The notes under the pieces: model-generated
What the model saw: only the letters and a program-made list of their open reading frames with translations
Databases searched by the model: none
What the model was told of the DNA's origin: nothing
Shown: positions 31,226 through 43,805 of the stretch, piece by piece
How the letters are laid out: the number at the start of each line of letters is the position of its first letter
Position numbering within the stretch: the first letter of the stretch is position 1
From: Rostrohypoxylon terebratum
Lineage: Eukaryota > Ascomycota > Sordariomycetes > Xylariales > Hypoxylaceae
DNA length: 64,000 bases
NCBI GenBank assembly: GCA_022497145.1
Contig: MU385885.1
Location: 124,001 to 188,000, forward strand
Reading direction: 5' to 3'
Made by a program: the position numbers and the translations under genes

Positions 31226-34200
31226 TTTGGATTATGCTACGGTTTGAATTATGGAATCGTCGCAACAGGCCAGCCTATCGGTACGAGAAGAAGACAACGA
31301 GCGACAACGAGCGAGAAAGACTTAAAGAAGGGGGGGAATAATAAGTAGAAGATAGAAAGCCACCGAAGAGCACGGAGACAACGGCGGCTAGGAGAGAATA
31401 GAATAGAATATGATAGCAGTTTGGTATGTTTCGTTTTGTTTCGCAACGGGAAGAAAACGAAACGAAACGATTTTAGGTGCAATTAAGACGCAGGGGCTAC
31501 GTATCCTCAACAGGGATAGGCAGGGGTCCGACCGTCAAAAGACCCATAAAACCCATAAAACGATCGGGTAAGGGGTTAGCTCCCCACTATTTATGGTAGC
31601 TGACTAATAACTCTATCCGCAGACTGAGCAAATTGAGGCTAATTGCGCTGATATTTTCCTGCTATTCTAAGCTTAATAAGTTAAAGTTAAGCCTCGAATC
31701 TCAAATCCCAAATCTCAAATTCCAATCTCAAATCCTCCACTCTACAACGTCCGTCTCGTTATTTCGTTCGAGAGCAAATGGGATGTGACGAATTACGAGA
31801 TGCGAGATACGCAATGTGCGATTCGCATCATTTTTCGAATACCTATACATTCGTTATCTTTCATCTGCGACAAACTATTTCCGAATCAGCCGATCCGAGA
31901 CAGTGATAGCAGACAGATGAATGAAGTAGTCGTCTACACCTTCTCATTGTCACGCTTCCTCATGAATATAAGAACCGTCGATATTATCTAATATTATCTA
32001 GGCAGATCATAGTTCATTTGGACGGTCTGTTCGCGGTCGCAGAGACTTCTATTCCCATATTACATAGTATAGTAAAAACATCCCAGCAAATGAAGATTCC
32101 CTGGCGGGAAATACATGTAACACTACACAAAGAGGCCGCGCGTCGCAACCGGAAATCTCAATCAGCGAGAACACAGATATCGAGGTGTTGGACGATATGA
32201 AACTTGGTCATGTTGAGTAAGAATTTTACTGCAGCCGGGAGATAATCGCACAGGCCCTAAATCCGGAGAGCATTTCCAACACACGGAAAGCATGCGGTAA
32301 TACAAGAAGAGGAATGTTTGTCAACATAAAAACTTGGTTCATAGACTCGAGGAACTTCCTGTGGATGAAAACAGTCTCTAGTATATATAGGCGTTAGCAA
32401 CTCCTCACGAGCAGAAGGATGACCAAAAAAAAAGAGCTGCAAGTCGACACAAGTGGAGTCGAAGAGATCAACAACCTGTACTGCGTAAAGGGAATCTGCA
32501 AGGAGACCAGCAAACGGATCTCCCCGCATAAAGTTTGCATCAGATTCGAACAGAACTTCTTGACGATCGATTTTCATTTCTTTGCGGGGAGGTCGATCAT
32601 TTTTATACTCCAAGTCCTCCCCCTAGAAACTGGTACCCCGCGTCTAAATGTCGGTCTCCTCTAATTACGAGCGGTCCCGTTTGAAGCCTCGTATTCGCCC
32701 AATTACCTGCACACATATCAGGTTTCTGGTGGAAAACGCCCATTGTTACGTTTCAATCCAGACGCTTACAACTACTACTAGGATGCTCGGATTCCATATT
32801 ATCCGTTAATAACTAGAACTGTCCAAGTCCAGACCGCGGATACGCCGGCCTCTGCGATCCGGCTACGCAATGACGTATTTTTTCTGATGAATTCTAGTCT
32901 GTTCCGATCGTCGTCCCTAGCGCAGCGAATTTTGAAAACACTGCACAGTAAGAAACTAGGGCTTAGGTGGGATGATGAATAGACGACAATGAGCTCAACA
33001 CATTGCAAGGGATTTACGTCTTGCTTAGGTAGGCTTGAAGAATGTCACCACGATAGCAATATACCTACAAAGCTCCAACGAGCCGCATGTCCAATCAGCT
33101 ACCTAGGTATGAATCGCCGCGAGAGCAGCCATGTGGCATATATTGCGGAGACGGATCCTTCCGACCTATTCTAAGAGCACACATTCAGATGATTTGAATA
33201 TTATTCGATCTTCTGTTGAGCATGATGAGGATAGGCTATTACGGCCGTCGGGCAGCTGCGGTGGCATTGTTGTTGGCGTCGTTGTCTTCGGCGATGATGT
33301 TTGCCAACGGAGAATCAGCTCCCGTACGTACCGCAGTTATGTAACACCAACACCAACTTCGAGCCGCAAGCAAGGGATTCATGTTTATTCATGCTGGGTG
33401 CTGGATCTTCATCGGAAAACCACTCGCAGTTGCACACGATCTTTTCAGCCCCAGCCCTGGACCATGCACCTAGCAGGTATCCGGTCGGTCATGGTCTTGG
33501 GATTGGGCTTGGGTGAGAGGATCAGGAGACTTGATTTGTCGGGTAAGCAAAGTAAACAATATCTCGGCCTAGCGTCTATCCAAGATCCTAGGTACGTTTC
33601 CCTTCCCTTGGTTTTTTCCCCTTCAGACAATGTAGAATTACACCTCGAAATCTTAGATATCGCGATTGTATCGTTAGGATATAATTCACTAGAGCTTAAA
33701 GCCTCTATTCTAGATAATCAGCAACCTGACTGGGTATGCTTCTAGAATCTAGAATCATCGAGTCTTCCTCTGGTTTCCGAGATCTCCTCATTGTAAAGGA
33801 TACGGATTCTTCGACTGCCGTTAGCGTGCCCCAAACGCACGGGACCTACCCACACTGCAGATCCGAGAAGGCTGGGTGTCCCTTTATTGCTATAAATGGC
33901 ATTTGTCCGAGTCAGGCGAGCCAGTCACAAGCTCCGGATGAGGCCAGTCCCCAGTGAATATAAAGCCGCAGCACCAAATACGAATGAGATCGGCAGTCAT
34001 AAATCTCCACATAACTCTCCAAGAACACAAACACGAGAATCAATGGCCCGCCCGCCAATGTTGTACGATAACGGTACATTCTATTGACTTACCATCAAAA
34101 TATCTCCATGGCCTATCGCCTGTCTTATGCACGCCCTTAGCAGTGAACCGACTCTCTCCGGTTACACACTAGTAATATGCTGACCGGGCTGTCCTGTCTG

Positions 34201-34686
34201 GCTGTATGCAGTGTATGGCATGCCCTCACCTTACCATCTTATTAACAAACATGGATCAGCAGTGGTGCTATTGATCAAGGAATGTACGGAATGTACCTTG
34301 AACTAACCTATACATGTAGCCATTCGAGTCTCAATTGATTGGTCGAGTTCCACCATAGCTGCAGCATGCCACCACGTACGACGGCTCTTTTCAACCCGCA
34401 GGTAACGTATCGTAGACACTACTCTGCGCAGCGGCCATTGCGGATACCACAATATACGAGACGATACTAGGCAAAGAGACAATATACGAAGTATCTGGTT
34501 TAGGTAAATAGACAATTAGATAGATATATAAGGACGACAATATCTCATCTCATAACCATCTTTTCACGATCATCATCATCAGCATCTACAAGTCTAATAC
34601 TAATACCTCATAATCAACTCTTCCAATAATCTCCATCCTCCCGCCTTCTCACATCTGAACCCTACACTCCAAAACCATCAGCCAAA
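31226..34686. other. long intergenic region, no well-supported gene
   Basis: This 3.5 kb stretch contains GAAACGAAACGA-type short repeats near 31452-31470, a CAAATCTCAAATTCC-type repeat at about 31700-31735, and a 40-codon signal-peptide-like frame at 33222. None of the longer frames (up to 204 codons at 33131-33745) shows domain structure. Confidence 0.5.
33222..33344 (+). CDS. possible tiny secreted peptide (uncertain)
   Basis: A 40-codon frame starts MMRIGYYGRRAAAVALLLASLSSAMMFANG and then reads GESAPVRTAVM to a stop. The N-terminus has the basic, hydrophobic, small-residue pattern of a signal peptide. It could be the first exon of a spliced secreted protein (a GTACGT donor follows SAP at 33323), but no convincing second exon was found. 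It may equally be chance. Confidence 0.2.
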   Translation: MMRIGYYGRRAAAVALLLASLSSAMMFANGESAPVRTAVM

Positions 34687-35162
34687 ATGCAGTTCTCCAA
34701 GCTCGCTCAACTCCTCTCCTTCGTCGCCGCCTCATCGGCCGTCACTGTCTCCTACGACACCGGCTACGATGACGCCTCCCGATCTCTAACTGCCGTCTCC
34801 TGCTCTGACGGTGCCAACGGCCTCATCACCCGCTACGGATGGCAAACCCAGGGCAACATCCCAACCACCTACATTGGTGGCTCCGACAGCATTGCCGGCT
34901 GGAACTCCCCCAACGTATGTCTCGATCCCCTTTTCTACTAAATATATTACAGTATATACTAACAATGATATAATAGTGCGGTGCTTGCTACCAATTGACC
35001 TTCAACGGAAAGAGCATCAACGTCCTGGCCATTGACCACGCCGCCAGCGGCTTCAACATCGCCCTCGATGCCATGAACGCTCTCACCAACGGCCAGGCCG
35101 TCGCTCTCGGCCGCGTCGACGCCACTGCCACCCAGGTCGCCACCAGCGCCTGCGGTGTCTAA
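34687..35162 (+). CDS. cerato-platanin family secreted protein
   Basis: This small secreted, cysteine-containing protein belongs to the cerato-platanin family, a fungus-specific group with a double-psi beta-barrel (expansin-like) fold. Known members act at the cell wall and can be recognised by plants. Exons 34687-34914 and 34977-35162 (62-nt intron) give 137 residues, the usual size. A signal peptide (MQFSKLAQLLSFVAASSA) precedes the signature VSYDTGYDDASRSLTAVSC, and SIAGWNSPNCGACYQL follows. Four cysteines (AVSC, NC-GAC, SAC near the C-terminus) match the two disulfides of the family. The gene stands alone and there is no sign that it belongs to the peptide cluster. It is likely strongly expressed and secreted. 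Confidence 0.96.
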
Positions 35163-36370
35163 ACGCACAGCACTTTGATACCCTATCTACATCTCATATA
35201 CTCATTTGACACGATTTTCACGGGATTCGGACTTTTTTTTTTCGGGAGCGTTGGTGATTGGCACGGGAAAGCGACGGAGGCGGCGACGGAGATATATATA
35301 CCACCTACTGGCTTATTAAACACCTACCTAATGTTCATTCCTTAATCCATCTACCGGCCACTCCAAGCTTGCACACGGCGGCTTCACCTTCAAGCATCAA
35401 GCATCATCAGCATCAGCAACATCACAATCATCGGTTCGGCGCAGGCTTCTCGACTGTTTATTCCAAAGGTCAAAAAAACAGGCAGCATTCATTAGGAGTT
35501 TAGACCATCTATTTCACCCATAGCACTACCTAACCAACCTAAGGTACCCAATAAAAACTTCAGGTTCGCACCAAACACACCATGTGCATATACATACGCA
35601 TACAATCCCACATCGTAAACAACGTGAATGAATAAATGTGATGAAAATATTATTATGTTCTGAGCTGTCTAACCGCGATCCTAACGATCGTCATATTTTC
35701 GTCTCTCTCACCCTCTCCCCTTCTCACTCTCCACTCTCCACTCTCGTGGCTCTCGAAAAATAAACCTCCCCAGAAACGACGTAAAGCGTTCGTTGCAGAG
35801 AAACGAGAAACCTCATCATGGATAATAGATATCTTTTTATTATCGCTCCCTCTGCTCCTTCTCCCCCTTCCTTCATGAGCTGAAAGCGAGTGTGAAGCAC
35901 TTAAAAAAAATCAATTCCTCTCCCCTCCTAGATCTCTCCAATAAGCCGGCTATGCAAAGGAACAAAGGAAACGTAGATATGAAATAATTTTTTATGATTA
36001 TCAATCTTCTCGAGTCGTATCTGAGATCATTGCCAATCTGATTTTAGAAACGAGTGTGTGATGTATGTATGTATGTATGTAGGTAGGTATGTGTGTGCAT
36101 TGCTAAATAACAGTGGCAGTAGCTTTCATTATGTTTTGTGCCGCAAAAGGTAATGAGAAGGACAAAGATGGGGGTATCAATCTAGACATTGTGGAAGCAG
36201 CAGGGAAAGGCAAATGGTATAAAAAGGCAAACACGCGATACATGAACGTCAACTTTTCCTCCAAATGCCTTGCCGATTTCCGTGACAAGTGTAATATTGC
36301 CACCCAAAGAAAGTAAGAGACGTAAGAGTAGCTAGCTCTCTCGTCAAGTTGTAATGTCTCAAGTCGCTCC
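35163..36370. other. intergenic region between convergent genes
   Basis: This 1.2 kb stretch contains CT-rich tracts (about 35700-35745 and 35845-35875) and a TATG/TAGG microsatellite. It includes both 3' UTRs. No gene is seen. Confidence 0.5.
36060..36098. repeat. microsatellite (GTAT)n/(GTAG)n/(GT)n
   Basis: About five GTAT units grade into GTAG and GT units in the presumed 3' flank of the large coiled-coil gene. Confidence 0.8.
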
Positions 36371-39300
36371 TCAATCATCGAAAAAAGAGGCATCGTCAAA
36401 ATCTTCAACCCGCGCATCAGAATCGTATGCGCCAGATCGCATCATGGGAGGAGTAACAGGTTGTCGGCGCTCTTGTTGCCGAGGCGGAGTGCTCACGGTG
36501 GGCATCTTTCCCACTTGTCGGGCGGTCATTGAAGGAACTCGAGAGCGGTTGGCAAACTGCTCGGCGGTATAGCGACGGCCTGTGTTGCCGAATGCAGTCG
36601 GCTGTGCTTGGCTTGGCTGCGCCGGCGGCGTGTTCCTAACTCCGGAAGCCGGCGGAGTCATAAGGCCAGAGAGATAACTACTCTGAGAAGAGGCGCTTGT
36701 TTTCAAAGGAGTCGAATTCCTAGCTGGCGCAGGTGACGACGACAAGACACTGGAGAGACTGCTAAGCGCCGGTTGGTTCGACTTTCTCCAGCTGCCCCAA
36801 GCAGCAGCGAGCGGCCCAACTGCCTGTGCGACTCGGGGGGTTGCAGCCCCTCGGATTGTCGCAGCGATATTTGGCAAGTTGATAGCAGAACCACCGTTCA
36901 TGGCACGCTCTCGTTCTTGCTCCTCCATCTGAAGGTTAGCCTTCAGACGGATAGCTGCATCTTTGACCGCCTCTTTATCCAGGCGCTCCATTGATAGCGC
37001 GGTGATGATATCCTGGAGATCTCCATGTCTTACGGCTAGAAGTTCACGTAACCAAGTAATTTCATCGTCCCGCTTGGAAATTTTGGTAGCCGAGTCGGGG
37101 TCAAGCTTGGAGACGGTTTGTTCGAGCTCCTCAATTCGTTGCTCGCGAGCCTGCAACTGCTCCTGCAGAACCATGATAGATTCGCGGAGGGCTTGCGGCG
37201 ATACCTTCTCAGGAAGTTGCATAGCCTCTGCAAGTTGCTTCGTCTGAGCAACAGGAGTTGGTTGGTATGGTCCAGTAGATACCATGACAGATTTAGAGGC
37301 TTGCGAGGCTGCTTGAGCTGCCGCCTTGGCGGCTTCTTGCGCGATCTGCACTTTGTCCTCCAAATGAGCAACACGGTCTTGTAGATGTTCCGTCTTGGAC
37401 GTTGAGAGGCTGAGCCTCTCCAAGAGGTTCTGCTCTGTGCGCTGTGCATCCTCTGCAGCGTTGTTGATTTGTCGTTCATACCGAGCTTGGAGGTCTTCTA
37501 CTTCGTTCTGGTGCTTACGCGTCAACTCGGTGAGCTCAATGCGTCTCTTATTCTCCGCCTCTTCGAGTTCTGTTTGCTTCGTGGTTTGGGCTTCCTCAAG
37601 CATCATCTCATGGTGCGCCTTCGCCGTATCGGCATCCATCTTCACCTGATCCAACTGGGCCCTAAGTTTGTTGATCTCTTCCTCAAGTTCCTCGCGCACG
37701 ACGTTGACCTGATTGTTAGCAGCCTCCAGCTCAGATTGCATGGAAGTTTGTGTTCGCTGGACTTCGTCCGCAGCTGAGTGTCTTGCTTCCTGTATCTCTC
37801 GTTGGTAGCGGAGAGCGTTTTGCTGCAGGTCGTGGTTCTCGTCTCGAAGCTCGGATAGAAGGGACTCGAGTCGTCTGCATTCACCAACAGCTCGGAGACC
37901 CGCGCGCTCGCCATTCTCTAATCGCTCAATTTCGGCTTCAAGGCGTTCACGAGTCCGTGCTTCGGCCTGAAGTCTAGCATCGAGCACTTCCTGGCGTGCA
38001 AGGAGCGCTTGCTCCTTCTTAGTGCGTCGAGCGTTCTCCTCCGTGATCTCACGAGCGGCATGGGCCATATCGTCCTGAAGAGACACAAACTTAGATCGCC
38101 AGTTATCCCGAATTCGCTCATTTTCTTCAAGCTGGACTCCAAGAGTGTCGATGAGCTTGTGCAGATGTTTGCTTTCATTGACGGCTTCAATAAGGTCGTC
38201 AGCTTGTCGGTGTGCCGATTCTCTCGCATGTTCGGCTTCGGAACGCCAGTGTCTAGCTTCTTGCCTAGAATCGCGGAGTTCGACCTCTGAGATGTTAAGA
38301 CGGTTCTTGAGTTCGACTTGGGTCTGCTCAGCATTCGCTTGAGCAGCCTCAAGGAGGGCAAGACGCATCGAGGTCTTGCCAGATGCTTGCTCAACGCTCC
38401 TGATCCTTTGGTCACGCTCCTCAATCACAGATCGGAGCCGTTCCTCTTCCTCGGAAGAAATTCGGAGAAGTCGTTGGATTTCAGACAACCTATCTTCCGC
38501 ATTCCTGCGACCAGAAATCTCCACTTCGGTTTTTTCCTCCTGGAGCTTGAGTCGCTCTTCAAGATCATGGATCCTCTGGTCGAAAACACTGCGGTTCATG
38601 ATCTCAATTTCAACCTTTGTCTCTGCTTGCTCAAGCTGTTGTCGGAGCTTATTAGCACGATCCTCAGCAGTACGCCGGACCGTGATCTCGCTCTCGACCT
38701 TATCTTCCTCAGCTCGGAGTCGTTGCTCTAGCTCAATTACCCTTGTGCGCTCATTGCCAAATCGAGTCTCTTCGGCTCGGAGTCGCTGCTCGAGTTCCAA
38801 CATTCTTGACTGCATCTCGGAGAGCTTGTTGTTCGCTTCCTCGTTGTTCTGGATCATCGGTTGGGGTGTTGACGGCATGCGACGCTCGACAGCCTTTTCG
38901 ATGATATTCTGGAGATCTTCGCCACGGAAGTCGGGTCGTAACGTTTGGCTGAGCTCCTCCTTCATTTGTTCCATTGCTTTCAAGATAGCCGCATCATCCT
39001 TGGCATTGTTCTGTTCAACAGGTTCAAGCTGAGCGGCTTGAAGGGCACGTGAAGCTTGTTGCTGGTTAAGAGCATCCATGACAGCAATCCGAATCTGTTC
39101 GAGCTTCTTATCTCTTCTAGGACTCATCGACCGACGGAGGGGTGCCTCTCCTTCATCATCTTCATCGTCCGCATCACTCTCTTGAATTTCGGCAGAAACA
39201 CTACGAACATCGCGTCGGCTTGAGGGTGGTCTACGAGCTAGGCTACCCAAAACATGGTGGATATTGCCGAGTGTCTTCTCCAGGGGATCGAGTCTGGAAG

Positions 39301-42300
39301 CCAGGAGACTACCAACCAAATCATTGACATGGCCGTCAAAATATTGAACTCGCTGTTCGAGTTTCTCCTGCTCACTGGCGCTGAAAACATCGTCCCAGTC
39401 GCTTTCTGGGAGACTGTCTCCAACATTGAGTCGGTGCACTGAACCATCGAATGTTTGCGATAGAGCGCTTTGAGGGGGGTCGACAAAAGGATCTTCCAGT
39501 TCTGTCGAAGGTCTCGGGGCACCTGCGTGTTTGGGTAATGTGAGATATTGACGGGGACTTGGGCTTGGTGCGTCGCTTCGGAATGGCGCATGGGGCGGTA
39601 AATGAACAGGCGGAGATTTCGTAATGGAAGCAGCAGGAACCTGGTGTTCAGGACTTGATTGACGCCGTTTTGGAGAATCCATAACCCTGTTTACTCCGTT
39701 GGTGGGGTCCTTCTTATTGAGATGCTGCATGACCGCATCGATCTCTTCAAACGTCAGTTCGTGAGTAGCCTCACCTCTAGGCCGAGCACCAGCATCCGAT
39801 GGCGGGCTGACAGGCAAAGGCTCAAAGCTATGCAGTTCCGATACTTCGCTAGCCTGTTCGGCATTGCTCTCTGCCGGGAACTCGTGAGCCTTGTCAGAAA
39901 CTGGAGACGGCGTGGCAGCATATCGAGAAGCAGATAGCCCGGCAGATTTCGGTGGTGGCGAGGGAGTAACGGCAAATCTTGATGCGCTCAATCCCTTTGG
40001 AGCGGGTGCAGGAGACGCGAATCGTGACAATCCTAGGCCTACTGCGGACGGAAGAGGTACAACTCGTGGCTCGGGCATTGGTTCAGGCTCCTGCGCAGCC
40101 TCGGCGACAGCAAACGTAAATTCAGGTCCAGGAGTCGGGGATCCAGCACGGTCATCATCAGATTCATCATCCGGTTGAAGAATGCGTACTGGCTCAGTCT
40201 TCAAAACAGGGTCAAACGAGGCAGCATTGCTAGTGCCGAAGGTAAATGCCCCTGGTACAAAAGGCTTAGCTGTTGCGGAAAGGCTCTTCTTATGCTGCTT
40301 CGTGAACGAAGGTTCTTCGTCTCCAAACGGTCGTGCATTGTTGAAATCTTGGATATCCGTCTCATTGTTGAATTCGAAAGGTTTCCAACTACCCTTGTCT
40401 TGGTCGGGAGAAGTGGCTGATGGGCTGGTAGTTGTCTTCGTGTCGTTAGACTCGGATTGCAACTTCCCATCTGTAGATTCTGAGAGAATGGTGGAGGCAA
40501 AAGTCGTATCGCCCGCATGCATCATCTCATCGTCATCGGCCTTGGCCTGGCTAGGGAGATTCTCCTCTTCAAGACCATCTCCATCCTCAGATACTTCCGT
40601 CTCTGGAGCAGCAGAACTGACCTGAGCCTGGGGCGCAACCTCGGGTTCAGGCGTTGGTTCAGCAAACAAGGGTACGTCGTCGCCGTCGTCGTTGTTCTCC
40701 CTGAACTTCTTCTTCGTCGGATTGGCATCTGTTAGCTGACTTTCCTGCTCCTTGGTAGCAATTGGAGCAGGGGCAGCGGCGTGTTGGCTAGTTGGACGTA
40801 CGATAGGGATAGCCTTCGATTTCTTCGTAGCCTTGGAAGCTTCAGCAAGCTTCAAATCGATGTTGCCGAAAATACCAGTTGACCGAATTTCGTTTCCTTC
40901 GTTGCCAGAAGCTCCTGCGCTAGTCACCGACGAAGAGAATGACTTCAAGGGCTGGAAGGCAGGAGCATCTGGGTTGAACTTCGGTCCAGACGCAGAGAAA
41001 CTGAATTCGCCTTTGCGGGGAGAGAATACAGGCGCCGCAGCATTGATCTTAAGCTTAGATGACGACGACGTTGAAGGTATACTGAAATGACTCGACGTGG
41101 TCGATTGAGGGTTTGGTGTAAAGGTTGGAAGCTGGAACGGAGTTGTCTGGGCATTCTGATTGCCGCCAAAAACGAACTGGCCAGGAGTGAAACTGCTCGT
41201 GGGGTTGAACTTGAACTCAGCCGCGCCGGCATTCAACTTGGAAAGCGAAGGCTTGCTAGCATGGCTTGGATGTCGCGAAGAAATCTTGCTTTCAGAAGCT
41301 CGTGGAACATCCGCCCAAGGATTGCTTGTGGCTGAGAAATTGCGCTGATGCAATTGATTGACCAGATCAAAGGCTTGAATTGGAGTCCCCAAATTACTTG
41401 GATTTGTCTCGATCTCGTACGAACTGTCACCGTTGTGCAAATCAAGCTTAGCTGGTCTATGTTTTCGGAAGCTCCCCTCGTCGGTGCTATCGCGCGTTTC
41501 TTCGTCGAAATATGGTGTCTGGGAAAGCGAATGACCGCGACTATGAGGTTGTGGGTGATGAAGTTTCGGCCCTTCATCAGAGTCATTCCCGAAATTACCA
41601 AAATGTACGGAAGGACCTCGGGTGTGCGAAGCAGAAGATACTTCAGCCTCTTCCAGAGGACCGTCCCCTTCGATCTTCTCGTATTCGTCGTGCGGGCTGT
41701 AGTCTTTGTGTTCTAATTGAGAGCGGAATTGCTCTTCCAAGTGATACTCAGCATCATCGATCTCTTTTTGGAGACTGGCGCTAGCATTGTGACGAATGAA
41801 TTGAGTAGGCTCGGGTGTCTTCGATGGACTTTTGTTCTCCTCGTATGGATTGCTTTGGGTCTCTTCTTCCACTTCACGCAGCTCTTGCAATCGGGGGGAC
41901 GGTCGAGCAGAATCATGCCTATGCAAGTATTGATGAGGCAAAATCGGATACTGGAGGGACTGGTGTCTCTGATGAACTCCAATCGGTGGAGATGGACCGT
42001 CGCACTGAAAGGGGGATTGTGGCGAGACTAGAGAGTTGAGGTTGAGAATGGAAGGAGAGCCATTTCGACCAAGTTGTTGTTGCAGCAACATTTGCGGCGA
42101 CCAGGCATGAGGCGAAGTTGGCCCAGGGAAATGGAAAGGAAGCTCGCTTGGCGAGATAGAAATCGACGCACGAGGATTGAACTTCCCGTGTAACGGCTGG
42201 CCGTTGAAAGATGCAGGGGAAACAGCAGAAGGAATAGCAGGGCTCTGCGTAGATGAACCAGACAAGAATGGGAAGGGAAACGGCTGATGCCCATTGCTAT

Positions 42301-43805
42301 TAGCCGAAGACGTCGGTATGGGGGGCGAAAATGGCAGTGAAGGATAATGATTCGAATTCTGTCGGCTCATGTTTGACCCAACCGGGGAGATAGAAGGAGG
42401 AGGTGCAGGTTCGTCATCGCCAAAAGATACACCAAGCGCCCTAAGCTTGGCCTCGTTCAGCTCATTAACATAATTCTTCCATGCTATAAAATATTAGCAG
42501 GGTCCCGTCAAAGAAATACCTTGGAGATGACATACCATTCAGATCCGGAAGTGTGACCTGATATTTGTGTTCGGAACGCTCACTGGTCATATCCGCTTCG
42601 TCTGGCCATTGACCTCTGCTCTGAGAATAATTCTCAAGAGGGTCCGAAGGAGCGTGAGCTCCCTCCAAGTCGAACCCACGAATGCTGTAACCTAGCTGTT
42701 CCCATGATCGCAGCATTGCTTTTACTTCATTTTCGCGTAGCGGAAATGGCGCCTTGCCAGGCTGTCCTCTTACTTCATCCCACGGCAGGCAAACAAGTAT
42801 ATTCTTTCCCTTCCAAGGCACCTTCTTCTTCGGTCGGGGCGTGTGTCCGGCGACTGGCTTGGTCGCCTTTGCGGGAGTAGCCGGGGGTTCGGTAGGCGCG
42901 ACAGCGACAGATCCATTCGTACTCGGCTGATCACTCCTAGGAGTATCTGCTCGAGAATCTAGGGTATGGATGCTAGCAACATCTTGGCCGCCTCTTTCCA
43001 CGTCAAGCGCGTCCATGATTGAGGCCTTGCTCGCGACGCGTCGGTTAAGAACAGCTTGCTTCAAAGTCTCGTTGCTAGAACGCTTCCTCGGATGGTGCCG
43101 AGATGCTAGGCTAGAGGCACGCGATGGATGAAGAGTATTGGTGGTAGTAGCTCGTGGTGTTCTCGGATCGGCCTCCTCAAACCAACCCGCGTCGTCGCCC
43201 GAGGTGGAGCCCCTCAATGAAGAGTGCTCGCTATCGTCAGTTCCGTCGCTCAGCCAGTTACGGTGCTCAGAACTCAAATTGTCAGTAGTATGCTGACGGA
43301 TCCAGTCTTCTGTGATGCCACGAAGGGGACGCCGAACACGATTCACGAGTACGGCGGCGGTAGCAGATAGAGAAGAGGAGTGGTGATCTGGTTCGGTTGT
43401 TGCGATTAGCGGAGCAGGGCGTAAAAAAGGAGTGTTAATCTCAAGCTGGTGCAACGGAGATTCTTCTGAGGTCTCGCTACTAAAACTCAGCCGTCTAAAT
43501 TGATTACTATCAGCGTCTGGGTAGGGCGAACCCCAGCTTGTTGTGACGTATTGTTTATCGCCTTCGTTACCACGACTAGATGGTGGCGTCCGAAGATATT
43601 CGGAAGCCTTACCGGGTAGCTTGGGAGCTGGAAGAGGCGGAAGTACCGGGGATGTTTCACCGTCGCCGACAGTCGAAGTAATGGAGACGGGAGAGGACCT
43701 CGCAGAAGGATGAGATGGCGAGGCTCCTGTGCCGTCCTGTGCAGAAGCACGAGGAGGGGTTGACGACTTTGAAGAATACGTCTTTAGGGGGCTTGGACCA
43801 ATGGA
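36371..43805 (-). CDS. very large disordered/coiled-coil protein, function unknown (5' end unresolved)
   Basis: At least two coding exons join in frame: an open stretch 43805-42536, and 42483-36371 after a 52-nt intron (GTATGT...TTATAG). They predict about 2,460 residues. The reading frame is closed by a stop just above 43805 and no good ATG lies in the open part upstream of 43454. A first exon or non-obvious start, perhaps near 43887, must therefore exist. The N-terminal third is Ser/Pro-rich and disordered, with one compact segment PWKGKNILVCLPWDEVRGQPG followed by a WEQLGYSIRGFDLEG block that looks like a conserved domain. A second disordered region follows. About 700 residues of heptad-rich coiled coil (about 36.9-39.1 kb, full of ELEQRLRAEE-like repeats) come next, then a basic Pro/Ser-rich tail and an acidic C-terminus FDDASFFDD. 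A cytoskeletal or spindle/septum scaffold role is conceivable, but I do not recognise the family. Confidence 0.85.

Noticed and set aside
33131..33745. 204-codon plus-strand frame
   Set aside because: It has no domain, no signal peptide and mixed low-information composition, and overlaps other frames of similar quality. The frame length could be chance.
38376..39032. 218-codon Ser/Arg-rich plus-strand frame
   Set aside because: It is antisense to the coiled-coil region of the large protein. Glu/Leu/Arg heptads give Ser/Arg-rich antisense frames.
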